64,000 nucleotides of DNA from DASWJZ01 sp963739005. GTDB lineage: Bacteria; Pseudomonadota; Alphaproteobacteria; Rhizobiales; Afifellaceae. Positions 42,842 through 54,590 of this stretch are shown here, piece after piece (the stretch's first letter is position 1; each line of letters opens with the position of its first letter). The position numbers and the translations under genes were made by a program. The notes below the pieces were generated by a model. It was not told where the DNA came from. It was given only the letters and a program-made list of their open reading frames with translations, and did not search any database. The stretch is from positions 62,001 through 126,000 of the forward strand of contig CAVTYQ010000009.1 in assembly GCA_963739005.1 (NCBI GenBank). Direction: 5' to 3'.

Positions 42842-44350
42842 TCACTGCCCCCGTTGCGCCTGGCTGGCGAAGCGCCGCGCTTCGTCGGCGGCTTTGAAGA
42901 CGCCGGCAGCCTTGTTGATGCACTCCTGCTGCTCGGACTCCGGGACTGAGTCAGCGACGATGCCGGCGCCGGCCTGCACGTAGACTTTGCCGTCCTTCAC
43001 CATCGCGGTGCGGAGCACGATGCAGGTGTCCATCGCTCCGTCGGCGGAGAAATAGCCGACGCAGCCGGCATAGGGCCCGCGCTTCTCCTTCTCCAGCTCG
43101 TCGATGATCTCCATCGCCCGCACCTTCGGCGCGCCGGAAACGGTGCCGGCTGGAAAGCCGGCGACTAGCGCGTCGAGCGCATCGGTGTCGGGCCGCAGCC
43201 TGCCCACGACGTTCGACACAATGTGCATCACGTGGCTGTAGTGCTCGAGGAAGAACTGATCCGTGACCTTCACGGTGCCGATGGTCGCAACGCGGCCGGC
43301 GTCGTTCCGCCCAAGATCGAGCAGCATCAGATGCTCGGCCCGCTCCTTCGGATCGGCGAGGAGCTCCGCGCCGAGCTTCTTGTCCTCCTCCGGCGTCTTG
43401 CCGCGCGGCCTGGTGCCGGCGATCGGGCGGATCGTCACTTCCCCTTCGCGCACGCGGACGAGGATCTCCGGGCTCGAGCCGACGATCGAGAAGCTGTCAA
43501 AATCGAGGAAGTAAAGGAACGGCGAGGGGTTCACCCGGCGAAGCGCGCGGTAAAGCGAGAAGGCGGGAAGCGGAAACGGCGCCTCGAAACGCTGCGAGAG
43601 CACCACCTGGAAGATATCGCCGGCGGCGATGTAGTCCTTGGCGCGCGCGACCATCGCCTTGTACTCGGCCGGCGTCGTGTTCGAGACGACTTTGCCGGAG
43701 AGCGCGACGTCCGCCGGCTCCGGCGCGTGGTCGACGGGCTTGTCGAGCGCGTCGATCACGTCGATCAGACGGTTGATGGCGCGGTCGTAGGCGGCGCGGG
43801 GATTGACGCCCGGTTCCGGGCGGACCGGTGTGACGACCGTCAGCTCATCCTTCACGGCGTCGAAGATCGCGACGATGCGCGGGCGGATCAGCACCGCGTC
43901 GGGGACGCGCACGGCCTCCGGCTTCGGCTCAGGCAGCGCCTCCATGAGCCGCACCATGTCGTAGCTCAGATAGCCGAAAACGCCGGCCGCCATCGGCGGC
44001 AGATCGGCGGGCACGGCGATGCGGCTTTCGTCGATCAGCTTGCGGAGCGCTTCGAGCGTGCCCTCGCGACAGGGCGTGAAGCGGGCAAGGTCCGGTGCAC
44101 GCGCGATCTCCGCTTTTCCGCCCTCGGCGCGGAAAAGCAGGTCGGGGTCGAAGCCCAGCATCGAATAGCGGCCACGGACGGCGCCGCCTTCGACCAACTC
44201 GAGCAGAAACGCGTTCTGCCGATTGCCGGCGAGCTTCAGGAACGCGGAGACGGGCGTCTCCAGGTCGGAGACGAGGCGCGTGAAGACGAGCTGCGGCTCG
44301 CCGCGCATGTAGCGCGCCTCGAAGATCGAGCTGGCCGGCTCTACCTGCAT
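42842..44350 (-). CDS. trpE: Anthranilate synthase component I
   Basis: This 502-residue chorismate-using enzyme carries the feedback region (LLELVEGGAVRGRYSMLG) and the catalytic segments IRPIAGTRPRGKTPEED, DLGRNDAGRVA, FPAGTVSGAPKVRAMEII and QAGAGIVADS. It starts 25 bases after the foldase gene stop, which is close enough for co-transcription. No leader peptide with tandem Trp codons is visible upstream. Confidence 0.96.
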   Translation of the reverse strand: MQVEPASSIFEARYMRGEPQLVFTRLVSDLETPVSAFLKLAGNRQNAFLLELVEGGAVRGRYSMLGFDPDLLFRAEGGKAEIARAPDLARFTPCREGTLEALRKLIDESRIAVPADLPPMAAGVFGYLSYDMVRLMEALPEPKPEAVRVPDAVLIRPRIVAIFDAVKDELTVVTPVRPEPGVNPRAAYDRAINRLIDVIDALDKPVDHAPEPADVALSGKVVSNTTPAEYKAMVARAKDYIAAGDIFQVVLSQRFEAPFPLPAFSLYRALRRVNPSPFLYFLDFDSFSIVGSSPEILVRVREGEVTIRPIAGTRPRGKTPEEDKKLGAELLADPKERAEHLMLLDLGRNDAGRVATIGTVKVTDQFFLEHYSHVMHIVSNVVGRLRPDTDALDALVAGFPAGTVSGAPKVRAMEIIDELEKEKRGPYAGCVGYFSADGAMDTCIVLRTAMVKDGKVYVQAGAGIVADSVPESEQQECINKAAGVFKAADEARRFASQAQRGQ

Positions 44351-44375
44351 CGCGGCGACATCGCCTCCCGGGGCG

Positions 44376-46232
44376 TCACTGGGTCTGCGTCTGGCCGGTG
44401 ATCTGCTGGTAGGCGGCCGTGTTGACCGTGGTGGCGCGCGAGGCGAGGAGCTGCTGGTTGTAGGTGTTCAGAATGTCCTTCTGCAGCGCGTCCGCCAGCT
44501 GGCCCTGGATTGCGGTCGCGTCGGACAACTCGGCGAAGAAGGCGGGCGCCGTGACCTGGTCGACATGCAGGAGGATGCGCGCGTCACCAACGCCATCGGC
44601 GTCGGCGACGTGGCCCTCCGGACCGGCGAATGCCTGGCTGATGGCGTTCGGCGTCAAGTTCTCCGCCGTGCCGTTCCGCTTGACGCCTTCGACCGTCTGC
44701 GCCGACTTGCCGATCTCGGTGGCCAGGCTAGCGAGCGAGGCGCCGCCCTTCAACCGGTCGAAGAGCTTGTTGGCGCGGTCCGCGATGCGCTTCTTTGTCT
44801 CCTCCGCCGTCCATGCGGCGACCGCGTCGGTGCGCACCTCGTCAAGCGTGCGGTCGCGCGCCGGCGTGGTGCCGAGTACGTCGTAGAAGACCCAGGAGTC
44901 GGCGTTTGCCCTGACCGCACTGTTCTCCACGCCGACATCGCTGTCGAACGCCTCCTTCAGGACCGCGGCGTCGCCCGGAATATCGGTGATCGCGTTGCCA
45001 TCGGGGCCCTTCGAGTCGGCCGAGACGGCATCGACCACGCGGTAGGGGAGGGTGAGCTTCGTTGCCGCCTCTTGCAGCGTCGAGCCGCCGGCGCGCTCGT
45101 CTTCGACCTTGTCGTAGAGATCCTGCACCCGGTCGCGCGCGGCGTTGGTGGCCAGGTCCTTGCGGATGCGCGGCGCCGTCTCCTCGAGCGACGGTACGGA
45201 GCCCGGCTCGATGTCGGTCACCTCGATCACGGAGGGCTGGAGCGCGCCTTCGATGACGGCGATTGGCTTGTTCGCCTCTGCCGTGAAGGCGGCCTCGGCG
45301 ACCGCGGGGTCGAGCATCTCGGCCTTCGTCTTGACCCCGAGATCGGTCACCTCGACGCCGGCCGCCTGGCCGACGGCGGCGAAATCCTCGCCTCCCTGCA
45401 TTTTCGCAAGCGCGGCATTCGCGGCCTCCGCCGTATCGAAGCGCAGCTGCTCGACGCGCCGCCGCTCCGGCTGGATCAATGTCGGCTTGCGCTTCTCGTA
45501 TTCGGCGGCGATCGCTTCATCGGTCACGGCAGCCGGATCGGCGATGGCCTCGGGGTCGAGGGTCAGGAACCCGACCTTACGGTATTCGGGCGCGCGGAAG
45601 TGGTCCTTGTTGGCGTCGAAATAGGCTTGGAGATCGGAATCGCTTGGCGCGCCGACCGGCTCGATCGCCGTCTGGTCGACGATGAAGAAGGAGACCGTGC
45701 GCTCCTCGTTCTGCAGGCGATAAAGCGCGGCGACGAGCGGCTGCGGTATGCTCAGGCCGGTGCTCAGGGATTGGGCGATCTGGCTGCGCACCAGCTGCTG
45801 CTTGGTGTCGTTGACGAAGTCGTTGCGGTTGACGCCGGCGTTGGCCAGGAGGTTCACGAAGCGGTCGCGGTCGAAGCTGCCGTCGGAGCGCTGGAAGGCC
45901 GGGTTCTTGGCGATCTCCGCCGCGACGCGGCTGTCGGATACGCCGAGCCCGTATTGGCTTGCCGCGTCGTCAAGCGCGGCGTTCATGAGGACGGCGGAGA
46001 GCACCTGCTCGGGATTGACCTGCTGACCGCTCGCCTGGGCGCTCCGCTGCGCGTTGGCGAAGATGCGCGCGAACTCCTGCATGCTCACGTCGTGGCCGCC
46101 GACGCTCGCGAGTGTATCGGCGCGGTAGCCCTGGAAGCCACCGATCCCCCAAACGGCGAAACTCAGCACGAGGAGCGCCATCAGGAGCTTCGAGACCCAG
46201 CCTTGGGCACCTTGACGCAACTGGTCGAGCAT
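44376..46232 (-). CDS. SurA/PpiD-like periplasmic peptidyl-prolyl isomerase
   Basis: This 618-residue protein has one N-terminal membrane anchor (about residues 13-32, WVSKLLMALLVLSFAVWGIG), a SurA_N-type chaperone domain (about 40-170), a rotamase-like middle region and a long helical C-terminus. This is the layout of PpiD, which helps fold outer-membrane proteins at the Sec translocon. The ATG at 46232 begins MLDQLRQGAQGW, the usual PpiD start; the eight upstream codons are rejected. The parvulin active site is poorly conserved, so it may act mainly as a chaperone. Confidence 0.88.
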   Translation of the reverse strand: MLDQLRQGAQGWVSKLLMALLVLSFAVWGIGGFQGYRADTLASVGGHDVSMQEFARIFANAQRSAQASGQQVNPEQVLSAVLMNAALDDAASQYGLGVSDSRVAAEIAKNPAFQRSDGSFDRDRFVNLLANAGVNRNDFVNDTKQQLVRSQIAQSLSTGLSIPQPLVAALYRLQNEERTVSFFIVDQTAIEPVGAPSDSDLQAYFDANKDHFRAPEYRKVGFLTLDPEAIADPAAVTDEAIAAEYEKRKPTLIQPERRRVEQLRFDTAEAANAALAKMQGGEDFAAVGQAAGVEVTDLGVKTKAEMLDPAVAEAAFTAEANKPIAVIEGALQPSVIEVTDIEPGSVPSLEETAPRIRKDLATNAARDRVQDLYDKVEDERAGGSTLQEAATKLTLPYRVVDAVSADSKGPDGNAITDIPGDAAVLKEAFDSDVGVENSAVRANADSWVFYDVLGTTPARDRTLDEVRTDAVAAWTAEETKKRIADRANKLFDRLKGGASLASLATEIGKSAQTVEGVKRNGTAENLTPNAISQAFAGPEGHVADADGVGDARILLHVDQVTAPAFFAELSDATAIQGQLADALQKDILNTYNQQLLASRATTVNTAAYQQITGQTQTQ

Positions 46233-46369
46233 GAAAAAGCCTCTCGCGCATAACAAAAGGCCGGGTCACGCTGCCCCGGCGCCACCGAACATAAGACCCC
46301 CGTCCCGCGCTAACAAGCGCATCCCATGCCTAGGGCGAGCCCGCCGGGGCGGAGGAGCGGAGCCTGAGA

Positions 46370-47119
46370 ATGCGTCATTTGATCGCCGGAAACTGGAAGA
46401 TGAACGGCGGCGCCGCAAGCCTCGAACAGGCCAAGCTGGTCGGCGAGGGAGCGAAGGCAGCCGAGGGCCGGTGCGACGTGATGCTCTGCCCGCCCGCCAC
46501 ATTGATCGCCCAGATGGCCTGGCTGACGAAGGGCTCGCCGCTCCTGATCGGCGGGCAGGACTGCCACGCCAAGGCTTCGGGTGCCCATACCGGTGACATT
46601 TCCGCCGAAATGCTCAAGGACGCTGGGGCGAGCGCCGTCATCGTCGGGCATTCGGAGCGGCGGACCGACCACGGCGAGACCGACGCGATGGTGCGCGCCA
46701 AGGCGGAAGCGGCCCGCCGCGCCGGGCTCCTTGCGATCGTGTGCGTCGGGGAGACCGAGCAGCAACGCGATTCCGGCAAGACGCTGGACATCGTTGGCCG
46801 GCAACTCCAAGGATCGCTCCCCGACGGCGACCCCGCCGACCTCGTCGTCGCCTACGAGCCGGTCTGGGCGATCGGCACGGGGCGGACGCCGAGCGAAGGT
46901 GACATCGCGGAGGTCCATGCCCATATCCGGGCCGGGCTGACTGCCCGCTTCGGTTCCGCCGGGGGTGCGGTGCGCATCCTCTATGGCGGGTCGATGAAAC
47001 CCGAAAATGCCGGCGCGATCCTGAAGGTGGCCGACGTGAACGGCGGCCTGGTCGGGGGGGCAAGCCTGAAAGCAGCCGATTTCCTGGCGATCGTCCGCGC
47101 CGCGGCGGGGGGCGCGTGA
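46370..47119 (+). CDS. tpiA: Triosephosphate isomerase
   Basis: This 249-residue TIM barrel has Asn8 and Lys10 in GNWKMNGG, the electrophile His94 in VGHSERR, and the catalytic base Glu163 in AYEPVWAIGTG. It interconverts dihydroxyacetone phosphate and glyceraldehyde 3-phosphate. It diverges from the foldase gene and precedes secG, the common alphaproteobacterial order. Confidence 0.97.
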   Translation: MRHLIAGNWKMNGGAASLEQAKLVGEGAKAAEGRCDVMLCPPATLIAQMAWLTKGSPLLIGGQDCHAKASGAHTGDISAEMLKDAGASAVIVGHSERRTDHGETDAMVRAKAEAARRAGLLAIVCVGETEQQRDSGKTLDIVGRQLQGSLPDGDPADLVVAYEPVWAIGTGRTPSEGDIAEVHAHIRAGLTARFGSAGGAVRILYGGSMKPENAGAILKVADVNGGLVGGASLKAADFLAIVRAAAGGA

Positions 47120-47172
47120 GGCTTCAAAGCGATGGCCGGCTCGTGTAGAAGGCGCGGCCAAGGAAAGAATTC

Positions 47173-47715
47173 ATGACTACCGTCGTCATTGTCATCCATC
47201 TCATGGTGGTTCTCGCCATGATCGGCCTCGTGCTCCTGCAGCGCTCCGAGGGCGGCGCGCTCGGCATTGGGGGCGGGCAGGGAGCATTCCTTTCGGGGCG
47301 GAGCGCCGGCAACGTGCTGACACGTTCCACGGCGGTGCTCGCGATGGTCTTCTTCCTGACGTCGCTCAGCCTCGCCCTGATCTCCAAATTCCAGTCGCGG
47401 CCGGCGGACATCCTGCAACAGATTCAAGGTCAGACGACACCCGCGACGACAGAGGTGCCTGCACCGCCGACGCCGGCGGGCGCGCCCGCGACAGCTGAAG
47501 ACCTCCTCAAGCAGCTCGGCGGAACGTCAGCACCCTCTGGCGGTCCCCAGACGCCGCCCGCTTCGGACGGCACCACGGCGCCGGCGGCTCCCGCGCCTGC
47601 GGCGCAGGACAGCGCTCCCGCCGCGCCTTCGCCCGCGCCAGCGCCTGCGGCGCAGGACAGCGTCCCCGCAGCCCCCGCTCCCGAGCCGCAAACGCCGCCC
47701 GCATCGGGCCAATAG
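47173..47715 (+). CDS. secG: Preprotein translocase subunit SecG with a Pro/Ala-rich tail
   Basis: Residues 1-75 are a normal SecG: two helices joined by the loop LLQRSEGGALGIGGGQGAFL. The remaining 100 or so residues are a Pro/Ala/Gln-rich tail. In the tail a 16-residue unit containing APAAQDS occurs twice, with a nearly identical 22-base DNA repeat at 47593-47614 and 47641-47662. SecG supports protein export with SecYE. Long tails of this type occur in other alphaproteobacterial SecG proteins. Confidence 0.93.
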   Translation: MTTVVIVIHLMVVLAMIGLVLLQRSEGGALGIGGGQGAFLSGRSAGNVLTRSTAVLAMVFFLTSLSLALISKFQSRPADILQQIQGQTTPATTEVPAPPTPAGAPATAEDLLKQLGGTSAPSGGPQTPPASDGTTAPAAPAPAAQDSAPAAPSPAPAPAAQDSVPAAPAPEPQTPPASGQ

Positions 47716-47860
47716 CCCGTTATTCCTACGGAAATTTAATCCGGTGGTCGGCTATCCGGCTCCGCGCCGCTGGCCGATATAGCTGAAGGCTCGGGGCCCG
47801 ATCCGCGCTGTGCAGGATCGCGCGCGCCCTGAACGTCTTCCGAGGCGGAGGCGCGGATTC

Positions 47861-49093
47861 GTGAACAAGGCGCGTCTGGTCTTCTTCGCGGCGCTTCTGG
47901 CCTTCCCGGCCGGCGTCGTCGCCGATCACGTTCTCAAAGGCTCGACTGAGACAACGGCGCCTGCGGCAGCGGCCCGCGACGACTCAGGCGCGCGGGCCGG
48001 CTCGCGGTCCGCGCAACGCGGCGCGCCTCCCGTCGCCGTCGTCACGGCGGTTGCCGAGAGCAAGGATGTGCCAATCACCCGGGACGCCGTCGGCTGGGTC
48101 GAGCCGATCGCTTCCGTCGCCGTCAGGCCCCGCCTCGACGGCGAAATTGTCGATGTGGCGGTCTCCGAAGGTGACGTCGTCAAGGAAAATGACGTGCTCT
48201 TCCGGCTCGACGATGCTGCCCTGCAGGCGATGGTCGCCAAGGACCAGGCCAATATCGACAAGGATCAGGCGAATCTCGATCAGGCGAAGGCCGACCTGCA
48301 GCGCGACACGTCACTCGCCAGCTACAAGAATGCCGTGACCGAGCAGCAGCTGCAGCAGCAGCAGGCGCTGGTCGACGCCGATACCGCCACTGTCGCGCTC
48401 GACAAGGCTCAGCTCAGAGCCGATCAGGTTCAGCTTTCCTATGCCACGATCACGGCGCCGATCGCCGGCCGCATCGGCGTCGTCAACGTCACCAAGGGCG
48501 CCGTCGTGCGCGCTGCCGACACGACGTCGCTTCTCACCATCACGCAGATGGCGCCGCTCCGCGTTTCCTTCACGATTCCGGAGCGCGATCTCGACGCGTT
48601 TCGTCAGGCGCTCGCATCAAGTCCGCCGGCCAGCGTGAACGCAATAGGCGCGCAATCTGGAGCGTCACAGTCTTCCGGCACGCTGACTTTCATCAATTCA
48701 AACGTCGACACAAGCTCGGGAACCGTGACGGTAAAGGCGGACTTCGGCAACGCCGACGGCGCGCTGTGGCCGGGCGAATACGTCAAGGTCGAATGCCAAC
48801 TCGGCGTGCATCACGCTGCGACGGTGGTGCCGCTCGCCGCCGTGCAGCTCAACGAGAACGGATCGTTCGTCTACCTCGTCAAGGCCGGCGGCAAGGTGGC
48901 AGCGCAGAAAGTGACGCTCACCAATTCGACAGACGGCGCCGGCGTCGTCGGCTCGGGCGTGAGCCCCGGCGACCACGTGGTCGTGGAGGGCCAACTCCGC
49001 CTGCACGACGGATCGCTGGTCAAGGAAACGCCCGCAACGGTCGCGGCGGCCGAGCCAAGCGCCCCGACCCCAACGCCGGACCGCAAGCTTTGA
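47861..49093 (+). CDS. RND efflux pump periplasmic adaptor (membrane fusion protein)
   Basis: This 410-residue HlyD/AcrA-type adaptor has an N-terminal helix (FFAALLAFPAGVVADHV), barrel-sandwich halves (SVAVRPRLDGEIVDVAVSEG and YATITAPIAGRIGVVN), and an alpha hairpin rich in Gln between them. GTG 47861 is chosen because GAGGCGGAGG precedes it and the membrane segment follows at once. Its stop overlaps the start of the pump gene as TTGA. MdtA-like subfamily members export drugs or bile-like compounds, but the substrate is open. Confidence 0.9.
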   Translation: MNKARLVFFAALLAFPAGVVADHVLKGSTETTAPAAAARDDSGARAGSRSAQRGAPPVAVVTAVAESKDVPITRDAVGWVEPIASVAVRPRLDGEIVDVAVSEGDVVKENDVLFRLDDAALQAMVAKDQANIDKDQANLDQAKADLQRDTSLASYKNAVTEQQLQQQQALVDADTATVALDKAQLRADQVQLSYATITAPIAGRIGVVNVTKGAVVRAADTTSLLTITQMAPLRVSFTIPERDLDAFRQALASSPPASVNAIGAQSGASQSSGTLTFINSNVDTSSGTVTVKADFGNADGALWPGEYVKVECQLGVHHAATVVPLAAVQLNENGSFVYLVKAGGKVAAQKVTLTNSTDGAGVVGSGVSPGDHVVVEGQLRLHDGSLVKETPATVAAAEPSAPTPTPDRKL

Positions 49094-52000
49094 ACATCTC
49101 GGCCCCTTTCATCCGGCGGCCGGTCGCAACGATCCTGCTCGCGGCGGCGCTGATCGGGGCGGGGCTATTCGCCTACCGGGTGCTGCCGGTCGCGGCGCTT
49201 CCCAACGTCGATTTCCCCGTCATCACCGTCTCGGCGCAGTTGCCCGGCGCGTCGCCCGACACGATGGCGAACTCGGTCGCGACGCCGCTCATCAAGCAAT
49301 TCTCGACGATCCCCGCCATCCAGACCATCAGCTCGAAAAGCGTGCAGGGATCGACCACGATCGTCATCCAGTTCGACCTGAACCGCGACATCGACCAGGC
49401 GGCGGCGGACGTGCAGGCCTCGATCGCGAGAACGCTCAGGCAGCTTCCCGCCAACATGACGGCGCCGCCGAGCTATCGGAAAGTGAACCCGGCCGATGCG
49501 CCGATCATGCTCGTCGCGCTGCAAAGCGGGACGATGCCGCTGCCGCAGCTCGACGACTTCGCCGAGCAGGTGATCTCCCCCGCTCTCTCCACTCTCGACG
49601 GCGTCGGCGAGGTGCAGGTCTTCGGGGCGAAGAAGTTCGCCGTGCGGGCGGAGGTCAATCCGGCGGCGCTCGCTGGCCTTGGCATCGGGATCGACCAGGT
49701 GACCTCCGCGATCGGCTCGGCGAATTCGATCGCGCCGGCCGGGACGGTGATCGGGGGGGACCAGAACCTCGCGATCGAGACGAATACCGAGATGACGACC
49801 GCGGACCAATTTCGCCAGATCGTCATCGCCTCGCCGAACGGCAAGCCGGTGCGGCTCGAGGACGTCGCCAACGTCATCGATTCCGTCGCCAATACGCAGA
49901 CGGAGAGCCAGTACGACGGCGAGCCGGCGCTCGTCCTCGCGGTGTTTCGTCAACCCGACGCGAACACCGTCAAGGTGGTCGACAGCGTCAGGGCGATGCT
50001 GCCGAAGTTCGCGGCCGATCTCGGGCCGTCGGGAAGGATCAACATCCTGAACGACCGCGCCGGACCGATCACGCTGGCCGTGCGCGACGTCGAGCTGACG
50101 CTCGCGCTGACGGTCGGGCTGGTCGTGCTGGTCATATTCCTGTTCCTGCGGCGGGTGTCGGCGACCGCCATCCCGACGCTCGCCGTTCCGCTGTCGATCA
50201 TCGGGACATTCGCGGGGATGTACCTGCTGGGATTCTCCATCGACAACATCTCCCTGCTCGGACTGACGCTCGCGGTTGGGCTCGTCGTCGACGACGCGAT
50301 CGTCATGCTTGAGAATATCGTCCGACACATCGAGCAGGGCATGACGCCGTTCGAGGCGGCGCTGGTTGGGAGCAGCGAGGTCGGCTTCACGATTGTCTCC
50401 ATCACGCTTTCGCTCGTCGCCGTCTTTCTGCCGATCCTCCTGATGGGCGGGGTCATCGGCCGCATCTTCAACGAATTCGCCGTCGTCGTGACGATCGCGA
50501 TCGTCGCCTCCGCGCTGGTCTCGCTGACGGTGACGCCGATGCTCTGCGCGCGCCTGCCGAAGCGAAGGAGGGGGCCGGCCGAACGCTCGGGCGACCACGG
50601 CGAGAGCACGCCCGGGCTGATGCTGCGAGGCTACCGCACGGCGCTCGATTTCTGCCTCAGGGCGCGCCCGCTCATCCTCGCGGTGTTCGCCGCGACCGTG
50701 GTCGCCACGATCTATCTCTTCGCGACGTCGCCCAAGGGCTTCCTGCCGCAGGAGGACATCGGTCAGCTTTCGGTGCAGACGCAGGCGCGTCAGGATATCT
50801 CGTTCGCGGACATGCGGACGCTGCAGGGGAAGGCAGCCGACGTGCTGCGCGCAAAGCCCTATGTCGCGCATGTCGGGTCGGTGGTCGGCGGCGGCTTCGG
50901 CTCGTCGACCTCCAACACGGGGAGCATGTTCGTCGAGCTGACGAAGAAGCGCCCGCCGCTTGAGACGATCCTCGCCGATCTCCGGCGATCGCTCGGCCAG
51001 GTCCCGGGGATCTCCAGCTTCGTCGTCCCGGTCCAGAATTTGAGGATCGGCGGCGTCTCGTCCGCCAGCCAGTACCAGTTCGTGCTGCAGGGGATTGATC
51101 GCACCGAACTCCTCGACTGGGCAAACCGGCTCGAAACCGCCATGACGGGCGACAGCCATTTTGCCGACGTGACGAGCGACGTTCAGGACAACGCGCCGCA
51201 GGCGCGGCTTGTCGTCGACACGGACAAGGCGCGGCTTCTCGGCGTCACCAGCGATCAATTGCGCAACTATCTCTATGACGGGTTCGGGACAAATCAGGCG
51301 TCGACGATCTTCAAGACGGGCGACAGCTACGAAGTGATCGTCGAGTTCGATCCGAGCGTGGGCTGGACCGCCGACAAGCTCTCCGACCTGAAAATCCGCT
51401 CCGAGACAGGAAAGATGATCCCGATCTCGGCGTTCGCCCAGGTCGAACGCGTCGCCGGACTTCTCTCCGTCAACCAGGTCGGTCAGCTGCCGGCGGTGAC
51501 GATTTCCTTCAACCTTCCGCAAGGTGTCGCGCTAGGCCAGGCGACCGACCGGATCGACGCGATCAAGCAGGAGCTCGCGCTGCCGCCGACGATCACCACG
51601 CACTTCGCTGGCACCGCGCAAGTGTTCCAGGACGCGGTCGCGAACCAGGGGCTGCTGCTCCTCGCCGCCATCGTGACGATCTACGTCGTGCTCGGAATTC
51701 TTTACGAGAGCTTCATCCATCCGCTGACGATCCTGACCGGCCTGCCGGCGGCGGCGGCGGGCGCGCTCCTGACGCTGCGCATTTTCGGCTTCGACGTCAG
51801 CGTGGTCGCGATCATCGGCATCCTGATGCTGATCGGCATCGTCAAGAAGAACGCCATCATGATGATCGACTTCGCGCTGGTGCGGCAGCGCGCCGGGGCA
51901 AGTCCGCGCGAGGCCATCCGCGAGGCCTGTCTGATCCGCTTCCGCCCGATCATGATGACGACGCTTGCCGCGATCACGGGAGCGGCGCCGATCGCGCTCG

Positions 52001-52218
52001 GCCTCGGAGCGGGCTCGGAGCTGCGCCAGCCGCTTGGCGTCGCGGTGGTCGGCGGCCTGATCGTCTCGCAGGCGCTGACGCTTTTCATCACGCCGGTCAT
52101 CTACCTTTACATGGAGGATCTCTCGGCGATGACCCGGAACCTCGCGCGGCGGCTCGGCCCGCGGAGGCGGGAGGTCGCGGCCGTCGCCCTTGGCTCGAGG
52201 CCGAAAGTGCCGGTTTAG
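49090..52218 (+). CDS. RND multidrug efflux transporter, inner-membrane pump
   Basis: This 1042-residue HAE1-type pump, closest in feel to MdtB/MdtC, starts with ISAPFIRRPVATILLAAALI. It has twelve helices and two large periplasmic domains. The proton-relay Asp pair is present in LGLTLAVGLVVDDAIVMLEN, and later IGILMLIGIVKKNAIMMIDF is conserved. The start is TTG, overlapping the adaptor stop; no better start exists. No TolC-type outer channel is encoded nearby. The pair sits between secG and pyrG, which are closer neighbours in many relatives. Confidence 0.93.
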   Translation: MNISAPFIRRPVATILLAAALIGAGLFAYRVLPVAALPNVDFPVITVSAQLPGASPDTMANSVATPLIKQFSTIPAIQTISSKSVQGSTTIVIQFDLNRDIDQAAADVQASIARTLRQLPANMTAPPSYRKVNPADAPIMLVALQSGTMPLPQLDDFAEQVISPALSTLDGVGEVQVFGAKKFAVRAEVNPAALAGLGIGIDQVTSAIGSANSIAPAGTVIGGDQNLAIETNTEMTTADQFRQIVIASPNGKPVRLEDVANVIDSVANTQTESQYDGEPALVLAVFRQPDANTVKVVDSVRAMLPKFAADLGPSGRINILNDRAGPITLAVRDVELTLALTVGLVVLVIFLFLRRVSATAIPTLAVPLSIIGTFAGMYLLGFSIDNISLLGLTLAVGLVVDDAIVMLENIVRHIEQGMTPFEAALVGSSEVGFTIVSITLSLVAVFLPILLMGGVIGRIFNEFAVVVTIAIVASALVSLTVTPMLCARLPKRRRGPAERSGDHGESTPGLMLRGYRTALDFCLRARPLILAVFAATVVATIYLFATSPKGFLPQEDIGQLSVQTQARQDISFADMRTLQGKAADVLRAKPYVAHVGSVVGGGFGSSTSNTGSMFVELTKKRPPLETILADLRRSLGQVPGISSFVVPVQNLRIGGVSSASQYQFVLQGIDRTELLDWANRLETAMTGDSHFADVTSDVQDNAPQARLVVDTDKARLLGVTSDQLRNYLYDGFGTNQASTIFKTGDSYEVIVEFDPSVGWTADKLSDLKIRSETGKMIPISAFAQVERVAGLLSVNQVGQLPAVTISFNLPQGVALGQATDRIDAIKQELALPPTITTHFAGTAQVFQDAVANQGLLLLAAIVTIYVVLGILYESFIHPLTILTGLPAAAAGALLTLRIFGFDVSVVAIIGILMLIGIVKKNAIMMIDFALVRQRAGASPREAIREACLIRFRPIMMTTLAAITGAAPIALGLGAGSELRQPLGVAVVGGLIVSQALTLFITPVIYLYMEDLSAMTRNLARRLGPRRREVAAVALGSRPKVPV

Positions 52219-52228
52219 CGCAATTTCC

Positions 52229-52267
52229 GGCGGCCGTTTCCGGAACGGTCGCCTTGGCGCATTTTTT
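52229..52267 (+). terminator. Possible terminator after the RND pump gene
   Basis: A 25-base near-palindrome (52229-52253, one mismatch and one bulge) starts 11 bases after the stop. A six-T run follows at 52262-52267. The T-run is eight bases from the stem, further than ideal. Confidence 0.35.
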
Positions 52268-52308
52268 GACTCGTCGAATCGATCCGGCGGCGCTAAGGCT
52301 CAAATCCC

Positions 52309-53937
<1,629 letters not shown>

Positions 53938-53978
53938 GGCCAACGGCGATCCCGTTCGCGGAAAAGCTGCCGACTAAG

Positions 53979-54575
53979 CTATTCGGGCCGGCTCATCGTC
54001 ACGTTCAGGTCCTTCACCAGGCCGTCGGCAAGCGAGTAGACCCAGCCGTGGACGCTCAATGCCTGGCCGCGCGCCCAGGCATCCTGAACGAAGACGTCGG
54101 AAGCGACATTCCGGACCTGGCGCACGACATTCAGCTCGCAGAGGCGGTCGAGGCGGGCGTGACTGTCGGCGATCGCGTCGAGTTCCGTGCGGTGCTCCTG
54201 GAAGACTTCACGGATCGGATGAAGCCAATGATCGACGAGGCCGCGACGCTTGCCGTCGACGGCCGCCGCAACGCCGCCGCAGCCGTAGTGCCCGACGACC
54301 AGGATGTGCTTCACCTTGATGACGTCGACGGCGAACTGCAGGACGGAGAGGTAGTTGGCGTCCTGCGGCGGCGCGAGGTTGGCCACGTTCCTGTGCACGA
54401 AGAGCTCGCCTGGATCGAGGTCGACGATCTCGTTCGCCGGCACGCGGCTGTCGGAGCAGCCGATCCACAGATATTCCGGTGCCTGCTGCCGGACCAGCCG
54501 GCTGAAGAAGCCGGCGTCGCCGGCGATCTTGCGCGCCGCCCAGGCGCGATTATTCGCTTTCAGGTCATCGAGCAT
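53979..54575 (-). CDS. Beta-class carbonic anhydrase
   Basis: This 198-residue enzyme has zinc ligands Cys40, His96 and Cys99 (GCSDSR and GHYGCGG) and the Asp42-Arg44 dyad. It matches the E. coli Can type in spacing. It interconverts CO2 and bicarbonate for carboxylation reactions. The start is the ATG at 54575, 15 bases after the stop of the upstream cysteine peptidase-like gene, so the two could share a transcript. Confidence 0.95.
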   Translation of the reverse strand: MLDDLKANNRAWAARKIAGDAGFFSRLVRQQAPEYLWIGCSDSRVPANEIVDLDPGELFVHRNVANLAPPQDANYLSVLQFAVDVIKVKHILVVGHYGCGGVAAAVDGKRRGLVDHWLHPIREVFQEHRTELDAIADSHARLDRLCELNVVRQVRNVASDVFVQDAWARGQALSVHGWVYSLADGLVKDLNVTMSRPE

Positions 54576-54590
54576 CAGCCGGCGCAGCCG

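Noticed and set aside
49165..51522. 785-residue open frame on the minus strand
   Set aside because: It is antisense to the RND pump gene and is rich in Arg, Asp and His with no domain-like pattern.
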